Shown here: positions 1 through 9,079 of the stretch, piece after piece | Position numbering within the stretch: the first letter of the stretch is position 1 | Layout: every line of letters starts with the position of its first letter | From: Pseudomonas sp. R-28-1W-6 | GTDB lineage: Bacteria > Pseudomonadota > Gammaproteobacteria > Pseudomonadales > Pseudomonadaceae | Direction of reading: 5' to 3' | Assembly (NCBI RefSeq): GCF_009799925.1 | Contig: NZ_WELK01000001.1 | Location: 806,001 to 870,000, forward strand | DNA length: 64,000 nucleotides | Program-made: the position numbers and the translations under genes | The notes under the pieces: model-generated | The model's input: only the letters and a program-made list of their open reading frames with translations | Told to the model about the DNA's origin: nothing | Databases searched by the model: none

Positions 1-336
1 GCGGGCCTGGATGCCGATCAGGCGCTGCTGTTCAAGGCGCGATTGCTGGAGTTTTTTTTTCTCCTGGTCGAGGCGCTGCAGTTCCTCCTCGCTCTTGTTC
101 ATCTCCTGCTGCAGGCCCTTGACCTGCTTCTCCAGCTGGCCCATCTCGCTTTCGGTGCGCTTGAGGTCCTTCTGCACCCCGGATTTTTCTTTCTGCAGCT
201 GTTCGAGCAGCTTCTTCAGCTCGGCGACATCGGCGCGCGCGGCCTCCAGCTGTTGCTGGGCGGCGGCTTTCTCGTCGGCGAAGGCGGCCGGGGCGAGCAG
301 GCTGGTCAGGACTATCAGGGCGAGTGCGCGAAACAT
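1..336 (-). CDS. envC: Murein hydrolase activator EnvC, N-terminal part (truncated by window edge)
   Basis: The reading frame starts at ATG 336 and stays open to base 1, giving 112 residues, so the C-terminal part lies outside the window. A short hydrophobic signal peptide (MFRALALIVLTSLLAPAAFA) is followed by a Lys/Glu/Gln-rich heptad region that should form a long coiled coil. That is the N-terminal plan of EnvC, a periplasmic activator of septal amidases; the LytM (M23) domain would come later. Position directly downstream of gpmI matches other gamma-proteobacteria. The family call rests on the coiled coil plus context, because the catalytic-like domain is not visible. Confidence 0.8.
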   Translation of the reverse strand, partial: MFRALALIVLTSLLAPAAFADEKAAAQQQLEAARADVAELKKLLEQLQKEKSGVQKDLKRTESEMGQLEKQVKGLQQEMNKSEEELQRLDQEKKKLQQSRLEQQRLIGIQAR

Positions 337-391
337 GGGCTGTGCAGCACCTGGAGCGGGGAGTCGGCCTAGTATGCCCGTCGCGCCGCGC

Positions 392-428
392 AAAAAAAAC
401 GCCCGCCGGTGCTGACCGGCAGGCGTTT
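392..428 (-). terminator. Intrinsic terminator downstream of gpmI
   Basis: On the minus strand a stem AACGCC-GCCGGT pairs with ACCGGC-GGCGTT across a four-base loop and is followed by a run of seven to eight T. It lies 17 bases past the gpmI stop, so envC probably has its own promoter in the remaining 55 bases or relies on read-through. Confidence 0.8.
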
Positions 429-444
429 CGCGACGCGGGGCGCT

Positions 445-1980
445 TTATTTCAGATCGATGATGCTGGTGCCGGTCATTTCCGCCGGAATCGGCATCCCCA
501 TCAGGGTCAGCAGGGTCGGCGCCACGTCGGCCAGCACGCCACCTGCGCGGATGGTCGCCGGGCGCTTGCCGACATAGATGAACGGCACCGGCTCGCAGGT
601 GTGCGCGGTGTGCGCCTGGCCGGTGCACTCGTCTTCCATCTGCTCGACGTTGCCGTGGTCGGCGGTGATCAGCGCTTCGCCGCCGACCTTGTCCAGCGCC
701 GCGACGATGCGCCCGACGCAGGTATCCAGGCATTCCACCGCGGCCACCGCTGCGGAGAACACGCCGGTGTGGCCGACCATGTCGCCGTTGGCGTAGTTGA
801 CGATGATCACGTCATAACGCTGCTGCTCGATGGCCTCGACTATCTTGTCGGTCACTTCCGGCGCGCTCATCTGCGGCTGCAGGTCGTAGGTGGCGACGTT
901 CGGCGAGGGGATGAGGATGCGCTCCTCGCCGGCGAACGGCTCTTCGCGGCCGCCGGAGAAGAAGAAGGTGACGTGGGCGTATTTCTCGGTCTCGGCGATG
1001 CGCAGCTGGGTCTTGCCGTTGTTGGCCAGGTACTCGCCGAGCACATTGGTCAGCGGTTCCGGTTTGTAGGCGCTGGGCGCCGGGATGCTCGCCGCGTACT
1101 GGGTGAGCATGACGAAGCCGGCCAGTTGCGGCACGCGCCGGCGCTCGAACTCGTTGAACTCGGGCTCGACGAAGGCGCGGGTCAGCTCGCGGGCACGGTC
1201 GGCGCGGAAGTTCATGAACACCACGGCGTCGCCGTCTTCGACTTTCACCGGTTCGCCGATGGTGGTGGCCTTGACGAATTCGTCGCTCTCGCCGCGCTCG
1301 TAGGCGGCGGCCAGGCCTTCCACGGCGCTGGCGGCGTTGAACTGGCCGGCGCCGTCGACGATCAGGTGGTAGGCCTGCTCGACGCGGTCCCAGCGGTTGT
1401 CGCGGTCCATGGCGAAGTAGCGTCCGGTGAGGCTGGCGATGCGGCCCTTGCCGAGCTTGGCGAAGGTGGCGTCGAGCAGCTCGATGGACGGCTGGGCGCT
1501 CTTCGGCGGGGTGTCGCGGCCGTCGAGGAAGGCGTGCAGGTAGATCTTCTCGGCGCCGCGGCGGGCGGCCAGTTCGGCCATCGCCACCAGGTGGTCCTGG
1601 TGGCTGTGCACGCCACCATCGGAGAGCAGGCCGAGGATGTGCACGGCCTTGCCGGCGCTCACGGCTTTATCCACGGCGCCGGTGATCACGGCATTGTCGA
1701 AGAACTCGCCATCGCGGATCGCCTTGGTCACCCGGGTGAAGTCCTGATACACCACGCGGCCGGCGCCGAGGTTCATGTGGCCGACCTCGGAGTTGCCCAT
1801 CTGCCCGTCCGGCAGGCCGACATCCATGCCGCTGCCCGAGATCAGGCCATGCGGCTGGGTGGCGCGCAGACGGTCATAGACCGGCGTGTGGGCCGCGTGA
1901 ATGGCGTTGTACTCGGGGTTGTCGCTGTGACCGAAGCCGTCGAGGATGATCAGGACCAGGGGTTTGGGCGTGGCGCTCAT
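445..1980 (-). CDS. gpmI: 2,3-bisphosphoglycerate-independent phosphoglycerate mutase
   Basis: 511 residues, the usual length of this family (about 510-515). It interconverts 3- and 2-phosphoglycerate in glycolysis using a phosphoserine and two Mn ions. The N-terminal metal site is in LIILDGFG and the catalytic serine is Ser64 in GNSEVGHMN. The C-terminal alkaline-phosphatase-type metal motif is TADHGNVE. The start at 1980 is chosen because it places [17 protein letters not shown] at the conserved N terminus; an upstream in-frame ATG at 2034 would add 18 unlike residues. The divergent neighbour is the rhodanese gene and envC lies downstream, as in other Pseudomonas and enteric genomes. Confidence 0.96.
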   Translation of the reverse strand: MSATPKPLVLIILDGFGHSDNPEYNAIHAAHTPVYDRLRATQPHGLISGSGMDVGLPDGQMGNSEVGHMNLGAGRVVYQDFTRVTKAIRDGEFFDNAVITGAVDKAVSAGKAVHILGLLSDGGVHSHQDHLVAMAELAARRGAEKIYLHAFLDGRDTPPKSAQPSIELLDATFAKLGKGRIASLTGRYFAMDRDNRWDRVEQAYHLIVDGAGQFNAASAVEGLAAAYERGESDEFVKATTIGEPVKVEDGDAVVFMNFRADRARELTRAFVEPEFNEFERRRVPQLAGFVMLTQYAASIPAPSAYKPEPLTNVLGEYLANNGKTQLRIAETEKYAHVTFFFSGGREEPFAGEERILIPSPNVATYDLQPQMSAPEVTDKIVEAIEQQRYDVIIVNYANGDMVGHTGVFSAAVAAVECLDTCVGRIVAALDKVGGEALITADHGNVEQMEDECTGQAHTAHTCEPVPFIYVGKRPATIRAGGVLADVAPTLLTLMGMPIPAEMTGTSIIDLK

Positions 1981-2063
1981 GGGGGCTGGCTCGCTGTGCA
2001 TGGTGAGCAAAAAGGTCGCGCATTTTACGGCCATAAGCCCGCCGCGTCACCGCCCGGCGGGGC

Positions 2064-2091
2064 TTGGCCGATAGGGCATGCTGTGTATACT
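2064..2091 (+). promoter_or_regulatory. Sigma-70-type promoter for the rhodanese-grxC-secB operon
   Basis: TTGGCC at 2064-2069 and TATACT at 2086-2091 are separated by 16 bases and precede the rhodanese ATG by about 30 bases. The -10 is near consensus and the -35 is moderate. Confidence 0.55.
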
Positions 2092-2122
2092 GGCCGGCAT
2101 TTTAACGCCCTGGAACTCCGCG

Positions 2123-2536
2123 ATGTTGGCCCACCTGATTGAATTTGCCACTAACCACTATGTACTGACCGCATGCTTCGCCTTCCTGCTGGTGCTGCTG
2201 ATCGTCACCGAGCTGCGCAAGGGCGGCAAAAGCCTGTCCAGCCGTGAGCTGACCACCCTGGTCAACGGCGAGCAGGGCCTGGTTCTGGACGTGCGCAACA
2301 ACAAGGATTTCGCCAGCGGCCACATCGTCGGCGCCCTGAACATCCCCTTCGACAAGCTCGCCGGGCGCATGGCCGAACTGGACAAGCACAAGGCCAAGAC
2401 CATCATCGTGGTCGATGCCATGGGCCAGCACGCCGGCAGCGTTGCCCGCGACCTGCAGAAGGCCGGTTTCACCGCGGCCAAGCTGGGCGGCGGCATCGCC
2501 ACCTGGCGTGGCGACAACTTGCCCGTGGTCAAGTGA
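2123..2536 (+). CDS. Membrane-anchored rhodanese-like protein (YibN family)
   Basis: 137 residues. One N-terminal transmembrane helix (about residues 8-28) is followed by a rhodanese domain with the typical LDVRNNKDFASGHIVGALNIP segment. The position that holds the catalytic Cys in active rhodaneses reads VVDAMGQ, with Asp instead of Cys. E. coli YibN has the same Asp, so sulfur transfer is not expected. The start at 2123 follows the family N terminus; the in-frame ATG at 2078 would lie inside the promoter. It is followed one base later by grxC and then secB, a neighbourhood shared with E. coli. A role linked to membrane protein export or insertion is inferred only from this linkage. Confidence 0.85.
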   Translation: MLAHLIEFATNHYVLTACFAFLLVLLIVTELRKGGKSLSSRELTTLVNGEQGLVLDVRNNKDFASGHIVGALNIPFDKLAGRMAELDKHKAKTIIVVDAMGQHAGSVARDLQKAGFTAAKLGGGIATWRGDNLPVVK

Positions 2537-2537
2537 T

Positions 2538-2792
2538 ATGCCCGAGATTGTGGTTTACTCCAGCGCCTGGTGCCCCTACTGCGTCCGCGCCAAGCAACTG
2601 CTGAGCAGCAAGGGTGTGGCCTTCCACGACATCAGCGTCGATGGCAAGCCCGAAGCGCGCGCCGAAATGACGCGCAAGGCCGGGCGCACCTCGGTACCGC
2701 AGATCTGGATCGGCAGCATCCATGTCGGGGGCTGCGACGATCTCTATGCCCTGGAGCGCGCCGGCAAGCTGGATGCGCTGCTGCAGGCCTGA
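2538..2792 (+). CDS. grxC: Glutaredoxin 3
   Basis: 84 residues, a complete glutaredoxin fold with the dithiol active site CPYC at Cys12-Cys15 and the cis-proline segment TSVPQIWI, then GGCDDLYAL near the C terminus that binds glutathione. It reduces protein disulfides and glutathione mixed disulfides in the cytoplasm. The ATG at 2538 is one base beyond the rhodanese stop, so translation is probably coupled; a longer upstream frame overlaps the rhodanese gene and is not credible. Confidence 0.95.
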   Translation: MPEIVVYSSAWCPYCVRAKQLLSSKGVAFHDISVDGKPEARAEMTRKAGRTSVPQIWIGSIHVGGCDDLYALERAGKLDALLQA

Positions 2793-2827
2793 ACCCTTTC
2801 AGAAACCCGTAATAAGAAGACTTCGTC

Positions 2828-3313
2828 ATGACCGAACAAGCAAACAGCGGTGCCGCCCAAGCCGAGCAAGGGCCTCAGTTCTCCCTGCAGCGCATCTATG
2901 TGAAGGATCTGTCCTTCGAGGCGCCGAAGAGCCCGGAGATCTTCCGCCAGGAGTGGGCGCCGAGCGTCGCGCTGGACCTGAACACCCGGCAGAAGTCCCT
3001 GGACGGCGACTTCCACGAAGTGGTGCTGACCCTCTCGGTGACCGTGAAGACCGGCGAAGAGACCGCCTTCATCGCCGAAGTGCAGCAGGCCGGGATCTTC
3101 CTGATCAAGGGCCTGGACGCCGCGTCCATGAGCCACACCCTCGGCGCCTTCTGCCCGAACCTGCTGTTCCCCTACGCCCGTGAAACCCTGGACAGCCTGG
3201 TGGTGCGTGGCTCCTTCCCGGCGCTGATGCTGGCTCCGGTGAACTTCGACGCCCTGTACGCCCAGGAGCTGCAGCGCATGCAGTCCGCCGGCGAGGCGAC
3301 CGCCCAGGCCTGA
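2828..3313 (+). CDS. secB: Protein-export chaperone SecB
   Basis: 161 residues, matching Pseudomonas SecB. After a short acidic or polar leader come the conserved segments [16 protein letters not shown], then the beta-sheet core and the [14 protein letters not shown] motif that forms the tetramer and SecA-contact surface. It keeps secretory precursors unfolded and hands them to SecA. It is the third gene of the rhodanese-grxC-secB run and ends just before a strong terminator. Confidence 0.97.
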   Translation: MTEQANSGAAQAEQGPQFSLQRIYVKDLSFEAPKSPEIFRQEWAPSVALDLNTRQKSLDGDFHEVVLTLSVTVKTGEETAFIAEVQQAGIFLIKGLDAASMSHTLGAFCPNLLFPYARETLDSLVVRGSFPALMLAPVNFDALYAQELQRMQSAGEATAQA

Positions 3314-3327
3314 GGCCGGCGGTGATG

Positions 3328-3357
3328 AAAAAAGCGCCCCGCGGGGCGCTTTTTTTT
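3328..3357. terminator. Strong bidirectional terminator after secB
   Basis: AAAAAAGCGCCCC and GGGGCGCTTTTTTTT form a near-perfect stem with a tiny loop, with A and T runs on either side. It can serve both secB (+) and the convergent trmL (-). Confidence 0.85.
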
Positions 3358-3376
3358 CTGCCTGCTATCTGTACTC

Positions 3377-3446
3377 AAAACGTGTTCAACGTCTCGCGAG
3401 CTCAACGCAGCATGGCGCGATGCGCAGCAGGCTTTGAGCACGTTTT
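3377..3446. repeat. Imperfect inverted repeat between secB terminator and trmL
   Basis: AAAACGTGTTCAA at 3377-3389 is matched on the opposite strand by TTGAGCACGTTTT ending at 3446 (one mismatch). The roughly 43-base centre is GC-rich and holds a CTCGCGAG palindrome. The right arm touches the trmL stop codon. It may be a REP-like element or a second terminator. Confidence 0.45.
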
Positions 3447-3907
3447 CAGGCCATGGCGAAGTCGTTCTGTCGCCAGGCCTCGTAGACCACCACGGCCACC
3501 GCATTGGACAGGTTGAGGCTGCGGCATTCCGGGCGCATCGGCATGCGCAGGCGTTGCTGGTCGGGGATCTGCTCGAGGATCTCGCTGGGCAGGCCGCGGC
3601 TTTCCGGGCCGAACAGCAGCAGATCGCCGCGGCGGAACTGCATTTGCGCGTAGCTGTGGCTGGCTTTTGTGGTGAATGCCAATACCCTGTCGCACTGGGT
3701 CTCCGCGATGCAGTCGCCCAAGGATTTGTGGCGTTTCAAGGTCGCGTATTCGTGATAATCCAGGCCGGCACGACGCAGGCGCTTGTCGTCCAGTTCAAAA
3801 CCCAGGGGCTCGATCAGGTGCAGCTGGCAGCCGGTGTTGGCGCACAGGCGGATGATGTTGCCGGTGTTCGGCGGGATCTCGGGCTGGAACAGAACGACAT
3901 GGAACAT
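3446..3907 (-). CDS. trmL: tRNA (cytidine/uridine-2'-O-)-methyltransferase TrmL
   Basis: 153 residues, a minimal SPOUT-class methyltransferase without extra domains. The frame begins MFHVVLFQPEIPPNTGNIIR, which is the family signature, so the start is set at 3907 and not at the upstream ATG 3940. The C-terminal trefoil-knot motifs are visible as LLLFGPESRGLP and the SLNLSNAVAVVVYEAWR segment. TrmL methylates the wobble nucleotide 34 of tRNA-Leu isoacceptors using S-adenosylmethionine. It is convergent with secB. Confidence 0.94.
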   Translation of the reverse strand: MFHVVLFQPEIPPNTGNIIRLCANTGCQLHLIEPLGFELDDKRLRRAGLDYHEYATLKRHKSLGDCIAETQCDRVLAFTTKASHSYAQMQFRRGDLLLFGPESRGLPSEILEQIPDQQRLRMPMRPECRSLNLSNAVAVVVYEAWRQNDFAMA

Positions 3908-4020
3908 GGGGCGGGCTCGGGGCAGGGCGAAGGCTGACATTCTACAGTGTGCCGCCGCGTGCCGTTGGCTTCGGGGCGGTGCCGGGACGGCAGGTTCACA
4001 AGGGGCAGTGGGTGGAATCT

Positions 4021-4611
4021 ATGCGAGAGAAGGCCGCGGCGGACGAGCTGTCCGCCGAACAGCGCCAGCAACTGCAGGCCCAGGCGGCGGACGAGGCCGC
4101 GGCGGCGCGCCAGGAACGTACCGAGCGCCTGCGCCGCGGTTCGCTCTGGCTGGCCGCGGTGATCCTCATGGGCCTGCTGGTGGGGCTGATGATCGGCCGG
4201 GTGGTCAAGGGCGTGCCCAACCTGGCCAGCGTCAGGCCGCCGGTGCAGGCCGCAGTCGCTGCGCGGGTTATCGAGGTGCGGTCGCCGCATGACGGCAGCG
4301 GCCTGGAGCTGCAGGTTTTGCTGGATCGCCCGGTGGCCTACCGACGCAGCGAGGAAAGCGGCGCGGTGAGCCTGCGCCTGCCGGGCGCGCAGCTGGAGGG
4401 CGCGGCGCGGCGCGGCCGGGTTCAGGCTGGCGGGCGCAGCCTGTCCTGGCGGGTCGAGAGCCGTGGCGCGGATGTGCAGGTGTTGCTGGTCGGCCTGGGC
4501 CAGCGCGTCGAGGTGCGCGAGCGCCTGGAGGCGGCCGGCGAGCGCTGGCTGCTGCGGATCGAGGTGCCGCTGGCGCCGCCCGCCGCCGTTGCAGCGCCGT
4601 CGGCCAAGTGA
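4021..4611 (+). CDS. Inner-membrane-anchored protein of unknown function
   Basis: 196 residues. A charged, Ala/Gln/Arg-rich N-terminal segment of about 42 residues that is probably helical precedes a single transmembrane helix (SLWLAAVILMGLLVGLMIG), and about 130 residues then lie probably in the periplasm. The soluble part has alternating hydrophobic residues and many Arg/Glu, suggesting beta structure. I do not recognise the family. From memory PAO1 has a hypothetical gene (PA5126) at this place between ntrC and trmL. The start at 4021 is preferred because the upstream frame from 3949 overlaps the trmL promoter region and lacks membrane or signal features. Confidence 0.7.
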   Translation: MREKAAADELSAEQRQQLQAQAADEAAAARQERTERLRRGSLWLAAVILMGLLVGLMIGRVVKGVPNLASVRPPVQAAVAARVIEVRSPHDGSGLELQVLLDRPVAYRRSEESGAVSLRLPGAQLEGAARRGRVQAGGRSLSWRVESRGADVQVLLVGLGQRVEVRERLEAAGERWLLRIEVPLAPPAAVAAPSAK

Positions 4612-4648
4612 GGCGGCTAGCGGGTCTGGATTCATGGCGCCAGAAAGC

Positions 4649-4678
4649 ACAAAGGCCACCCGCGAAGGTGGCCTTTGT
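4649..4678 (+). terminator. Stem-loop terminator after the membrane protein gene
   Basis: ACAAAGGCCACC and GGTGGCCTTTGT pair perfectly over 12 bp around a six-base loop. The following T content is modest (GTTGGGCTTG), so termination efficiency is uncertain. Confidence 0.6.
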
Positions 4679-4682
4679 GTTG

Positions 4683-4970
4683 GGCTTGTAAAAGAGGGGA
4701 ATCCCCGGCCTGCCTGTACCAAGGTCCCCGAAACTGGGATTGCTAGAGTCTATGCAGACTGTGTGCCAGTTTTATTACGACGCCTGCAGGCCTCGTGAAT
4801 CCTGGGTTGCAGCGGTTTCTGACGGTCCGGCTCGGGCGCTGGCGGGACTGCGCTTGACTCGTGGCTGTGCACCGGGTCGAGGCGAGTGCATTGCTCTGGC
4901 GCATTTGTACTGGCCGGGTTGTTCGCGGCTTCAGTCGCGAAGCCCTGCCGGGTCGCCCTTGTGTGGCGCC
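4683..4970. other. Gene-free stretch between the hypothetical membrane gene and ntrC
   Basis: About 290 bases with no credible ORF on either strand. A TAGAGT hexamer at 4744-4749 could be a plus-strand -10. TTCGCGGCTTCAGTCGCGAA at 4922-4941 is a loose inverted repeat reminiscent of Pseudomonas REP sequences. Nothing else is recognisable. Confidence 0.4.
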
Positions 4971-4974
4971 CATG

Positions 4975-5001
4975 AAAAACGGGCCCGATCGGGCCCGTTT
5001 C
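4975..5001 (-). terminator. Terminator of the ntrB-ntrC operon
   Basis: AAACGGGCCCGATCGGGCCCG is a near-perfect palindrome; on the minus strand it is followed by TTTTTC. It sits about 23 bases beyond the ntrC stop. Confidence 0.75.
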
Positions 5002-5023
5002 AGGGTGGCGCCGGGCGTGCGGC

Positions 5024-6457
<1,434 letters not shown>

Positions 6458-6459
6458 GA

Positions 6460-7539
6460 CTAAGAGGCTCCTTGTTCCAGGGGCAGGAAGATCGAGAACA
6501 CGGTATGGCCGGGGTGGCTCTCGCACTCGATCAGCCCCTGGTGCTGACTGATGATGTTCTGGGTAATGGCCAGGCCCAGCCCGGTACCGTCCGGGCGGCC
6601 GCTGACCATGGGGTAGAAGATGGTTTCCTGCAGCTCGGCGGGAATGCCCGGGCCGTTGTCGATGATTTCCACCTTGACCACCAGGCGGTGGCGGGTGTGG
6701 CCGATGGTGAACTGGCGCAGGGTGCGGGTGCGTAGGCTGATGCGGCCCAGGCGCAGGTCGCTCTGCCCGGCCAGCGCCTGCATGGCGTTGCGCACGATAT
6801 TGAGCACCGCCTGGATCATCTGCTCGCGGTCGATCAGCACATCGGGGATGCTCGGGTCGTAGTCGCGCACCAGGGTGATGCTGCCCTGGCATTCGGCCTC
6901 GATCAGGCTGCTGACCCGCTCCAGCACCTCGTGGATATTGGTCATGGCGAGGCTCGGCAGCTTGTTCGAGCCGAGCATGCGGTCGACCAGGTTACGCAGG
7001 CGGTCGGCCTCCTCGATGATCACGTTGGTGTAATCCTTGAGGCTTTCTTCCGGCAGCTCGCGGGCCAGCAGCTGGGCGGCGCCGCGGATGCCGCCGAGCG
7101 GGTTCTTGATCTCGTGGGCCAGGCCGCGCACCAGCAGCTTGGTGGTTTCCTGCTTGGACAGCTGCGCCTCTTCCTTGGTGATGCGCAACAGGCGGTCGCG
7201 CGGGTGCACTTCCAGCAGCAGCAGGGTCTGGCCGCGGTTGAGGATCGGCGTGACGGCGTAGTCCACGGTGATGGTCTGGCCGCTCAGCGAGGTGAGCAGG
7301 GCTTCGCGCTTGGTGAAGGGGTGCGCGTGCTCGACGGCCTGGCGCAGGGAGCTGAGCGCTTCGGCCGATTCGGTGAACAGTTCGCTGATGAACTGGCCGT
7401 GGCTGCGCTGGCCGCTGACGGCCAGGAGCATCTCCGCCGCCGGGTTCATGTACTCAAGACGCAGGTCGTCGTTGAGCAGAATGGTGGCGGTGGTCAGGTT
7501 GTCCAGCAGCAGGCGCAGCAGTGTGTCGTTCAGGGTCAT
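6460..7539 (-). CDS. ntrB: Nitrogen regulation sensor histidine kinase NtrB (NR(II))
   Basis: 359 residues. An N-terminal PAS domain (about 5-120) precedes the DHp helix with the phosphorylated His142 in LAHEIKNPLGG. The C-terminal ATPase domain has the N box NIVRNAMQAL, G1 box DNGPGI and G2 box GRPDGTGLGLAI. There are no transmembrane segments, consistent with a cytoplasmic sensor controlled by PII. It phosphorylates NtrC under nitrogen limitation. It lies directly upstream of ntrC. No convincing sigma-70 promoter was found in the 190-base leader. Confidence 0.96.
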   Translation of the reverse strand: MTLNDTLLRLLLDNLTTATILLNDDLRLEYMNPAAEMLLAVSGQRSHGQFISELFTESAEALSSLRQAVEHAHPFTKREALLTSLSGQTITVDYAVTPILNRGQTLLLLEVHPRDRLLRITKEEAQLSKQETTKLLVRGLAHEIKNPLGGIRGAAQLLARELPEESLKDYTNVIIEEADRLRNLVDRMLGSNKLPSLAMTNIHEVLERVSSLIEAECQGSITLVRDYDPSIPDVLIDREQMIQAVLNIVRNAMQALAGQSDLRLGRISLRTRTLRQFTIGHTRHRLVVKVEIIDNGPGIPAELQETIFYPMVSGRPDGTGLGLAITQNIISQHQGLIECESHPGHTVFSIFLPLEQGAS

Positions 7540-7693
7540 GGGCAGGCATCCGGCAATGGGCAGGAAAATGCAAGAAGCAAACCAAAGCCCTGAAAAGTTG
7601 CGTGGTTTCTGCGGGTGACGCGGTTTTGGCTGCTTTTCAGCGCAGGGCGTGGTGCGCGGGATGAACCAAAACAGGGAGAGTATAGAAATCGGT

Positions 7694-7728
7694 GCAGATC
7701 AATGCGTCAATTTGGTGCATTGATCTGC
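7694..7728. repeat. 35-bp near-perfect palindrome between ntrB and the DUF4124 gene
   Basis: GCAGATCAATG at 7694-7704 and CATTGATCTGC at 7718-7728 are exact inverted repeats. The symmetry continues inward with only one dinucleotide pair mismatched. There is no T run on either side. The centre contains TTGGTGCA, a good NtrC half-site, so it may be an operator for ntrBC or only a 3' stem-loop of the DUF4124 gene. Confidence 0.6.
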
Positions 7729-7732
7729 CGGG

Positions 7733-8356
7733 TCAGATGAAGGGAACCAGGGGGATGTCCTTGGGCTCTGCCGGTTTGTCCTTCAGCGGGCATTCCGGGC
7801 GCACGCCGTAGTCGGCTTTCTTGCATGGATTGGCCTGGCGCTTCTGCGCCAGGGAGATGCGCTTGATGTGCACCGGCTGGCTCGGCGTGCGTTCGACGAT
7901 GCGCCCGCCGGCGTCGAGGATTTCCACCGACAGCTGGTGGGTGCCGCGATCGATGTTCTGCAGCGGGAAGACCGGGCTGCGGCCGGGCTGGCCGACGGGC
8001 TGGCCATCCATGATCAGGCGGAAGTTATGCTCCGGCAGCAGGCCGGGCTCGCTGGTGGCGGTGACGATCAGGTTGCCGGCCTGGTCGATGATGGTCGCGT
8101 CAGGCTCGGGGATGAGGATGCGCAGCAGCTGGTAGGCCGGCGGCTTGGGCTCCTCCAGGGTCAGCGATACCGGTGGGCGGCTCACCTCTACGCCGTTCAT
8201 GCTGTTGGACGGCGCCATCTCGATGCGTTCGGCGCGCTCGGAGGGCGGCTGGTCGGTGAACACCCGATTGCCGTCGGCATCGATGTAGGTGTAGACGCCG
8301 GCCTGCGCGGGCAGACCGGTGAGGCAGAGAAGCAGGCAGAACAGCGGGCGATACAT
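7733..8356 (-). CDS. Secreted DUF4124-domain protein (downstream copy)
   Basis: 207 residues. A signal peptide (MYRPLFCLLLCLTGLPAQA) is followed at once by the DUF4124 signature VYTYIDADGNRVFTDQPP. The middle part resembles an Ig-like or beta-sandwich segment (FRLIMDGQPVGQPG...NIDRGTHQLSVEILDAGGRIV). Two pairs of segments match the neighbour gene at 8390, so this is a tandem duplication that has diverged. The C terminus holds three Cys (NPCKKADYGVRPECP) that could form a disulfide. Function is unknown; the position next to ntrBC/glnA is conserved in Pseudomonas. Confidence 0.85.
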   Translation of the reverse strand: MYRPLFCLLLCLTGLPAQAGVYTYIDADGNRVFTDQPPSERAERIEMAPSNSMNGVEVSRPPVSLTLEEPKPPAYQLLRILIPEPDATIIDQAGNLIVTATSEPGLLPEHNFRLIMDGQPVGQPGRSPVFPLQNIDRGTHQLSVEILDAGGRIVERTPSQPVHIKRISLAQKRQANPCKKADYGVRPECPLKDKPAEPKDIPLVPFI

Positions 8357-8389
8357 AAGCGTCGGGTTGCTCGCGGGGAAGTGGCGGGA

Positions 8390-8947
8390 TTACGGGGCCG
8401 GCCTGGGGGTTGGCGTCGGCGTTGGCTTGGGGCGCGCCGGGCTGTTGATGCTGATGCGCTGCACGGTGAAGGTCTGGGTGGGGCTCTGCTGGATGACCTG
8501 GTCGCCGCTGAGTACCTCGACCGCCAGGCTGTGCTCGCCACGATCGGCGTTGCTCACCTGCAGGCGGGTGACATTGCTCGGTTGGCCATGGGGTTTGCCA
8601 TCCAGCAGCAGGCGCAAGCGGTGCCCGGGGATCAGGCGCGGCTCGATCGCCACGCCCACGGTGAAGGTGCCATTGTTGGCCCGCAGTGCTTCCTCGGTGG
8701 GGATGCCGGTGAGCTGTAGCACCTGGTAGGCATCCTGCGCGGCGGCAGGCTCGGGCGTCTCGACGACGACGCTGGGCTTTTGCGCGGGCACCGAGTTGGT
8801 CGGCGGCAGCTCGACGGATTGCGCCGCCTGGCCTTCCGGCGGCTGGTTGGTGAACACCGTGTTGCCGTTGGCATCGGTGTATTTGTAGATCTGCGCGGCG
8901 GCCGGCAGGGCCAGGGCGCAGAGCAGGCAGGCGGTGAGCAGGCGCAT
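8390..8947 (-). CDS. Secreted DUF4124-domain protein (upstream copy)
   Basis: 185 residues. A signal peptide (MRLLTACLLCALALPAAA) precedes QIYKYTDANGNTVFTNQPP, the DUF4124 signature. The rest matches the beta-sandwich part of its downstream paralogue (LRLLLDGKPHGQP...NADRGEHSLAVEVLSGDQVI). It ends in a Pro/Thr-rich tail (PKPTPTPTPRPAP) that the paralogue lacks. The start at 8947 gives a proper signal peptide; a 41-residue upstream extension would run through the glnA terminator. The genes are 33 bases apart and probably co-transcribed. Role unknown. Confidence 0.85.
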   Translation of the reverse strand: MRLLTACLLCALALPAAAQIYKYTDANGNTVFTNQPPEGQAAQSVELPPTNSVPAQKPSVVVETPEPAAAQDAYQVLQLTGIPTEEALRANNGTFTVGVAIEPRLIPGHRLRLLLDGKPHGQPSNVTRLQVSNADRGEHSLAVEVLSGDQVIQQSPTQTFTVQRISINSPARPKPTPTPTPRPAP

Positions 8948-9034
8948 CGGTGTACTCCCGGGTGAGCTGTGCCTAAGCCTTGCATCTGCAGGGCTGGCTG
9001 GCAAGCGCACGGCTTTCCCGGCGTGTTGTGGCGC

Positions 9035-9064
9035 AAAAAAAAGACCTCCCGAAGGAGGTCTTTT
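9035..9064 (-). terminator. Terminator of glnA
   Basis: AAAAGACCTCC-CGAA-GGAGGTCTTTT; read on the minus strand the stem is followed by a run of eight T. It is 16 bases past the glnA stop. Confidence 0.88.
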
Positions 9065-9079
9065 CATCACGCTACCGGC

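Noticed and set aside
7569..7584. Sigma-54-like promoter TGGTTT-N5-TTGCA upstream of ntrB
   Set aside because: Only the GG and GC cores match; the CAC part of the -24 element is missing. Too weak to list.
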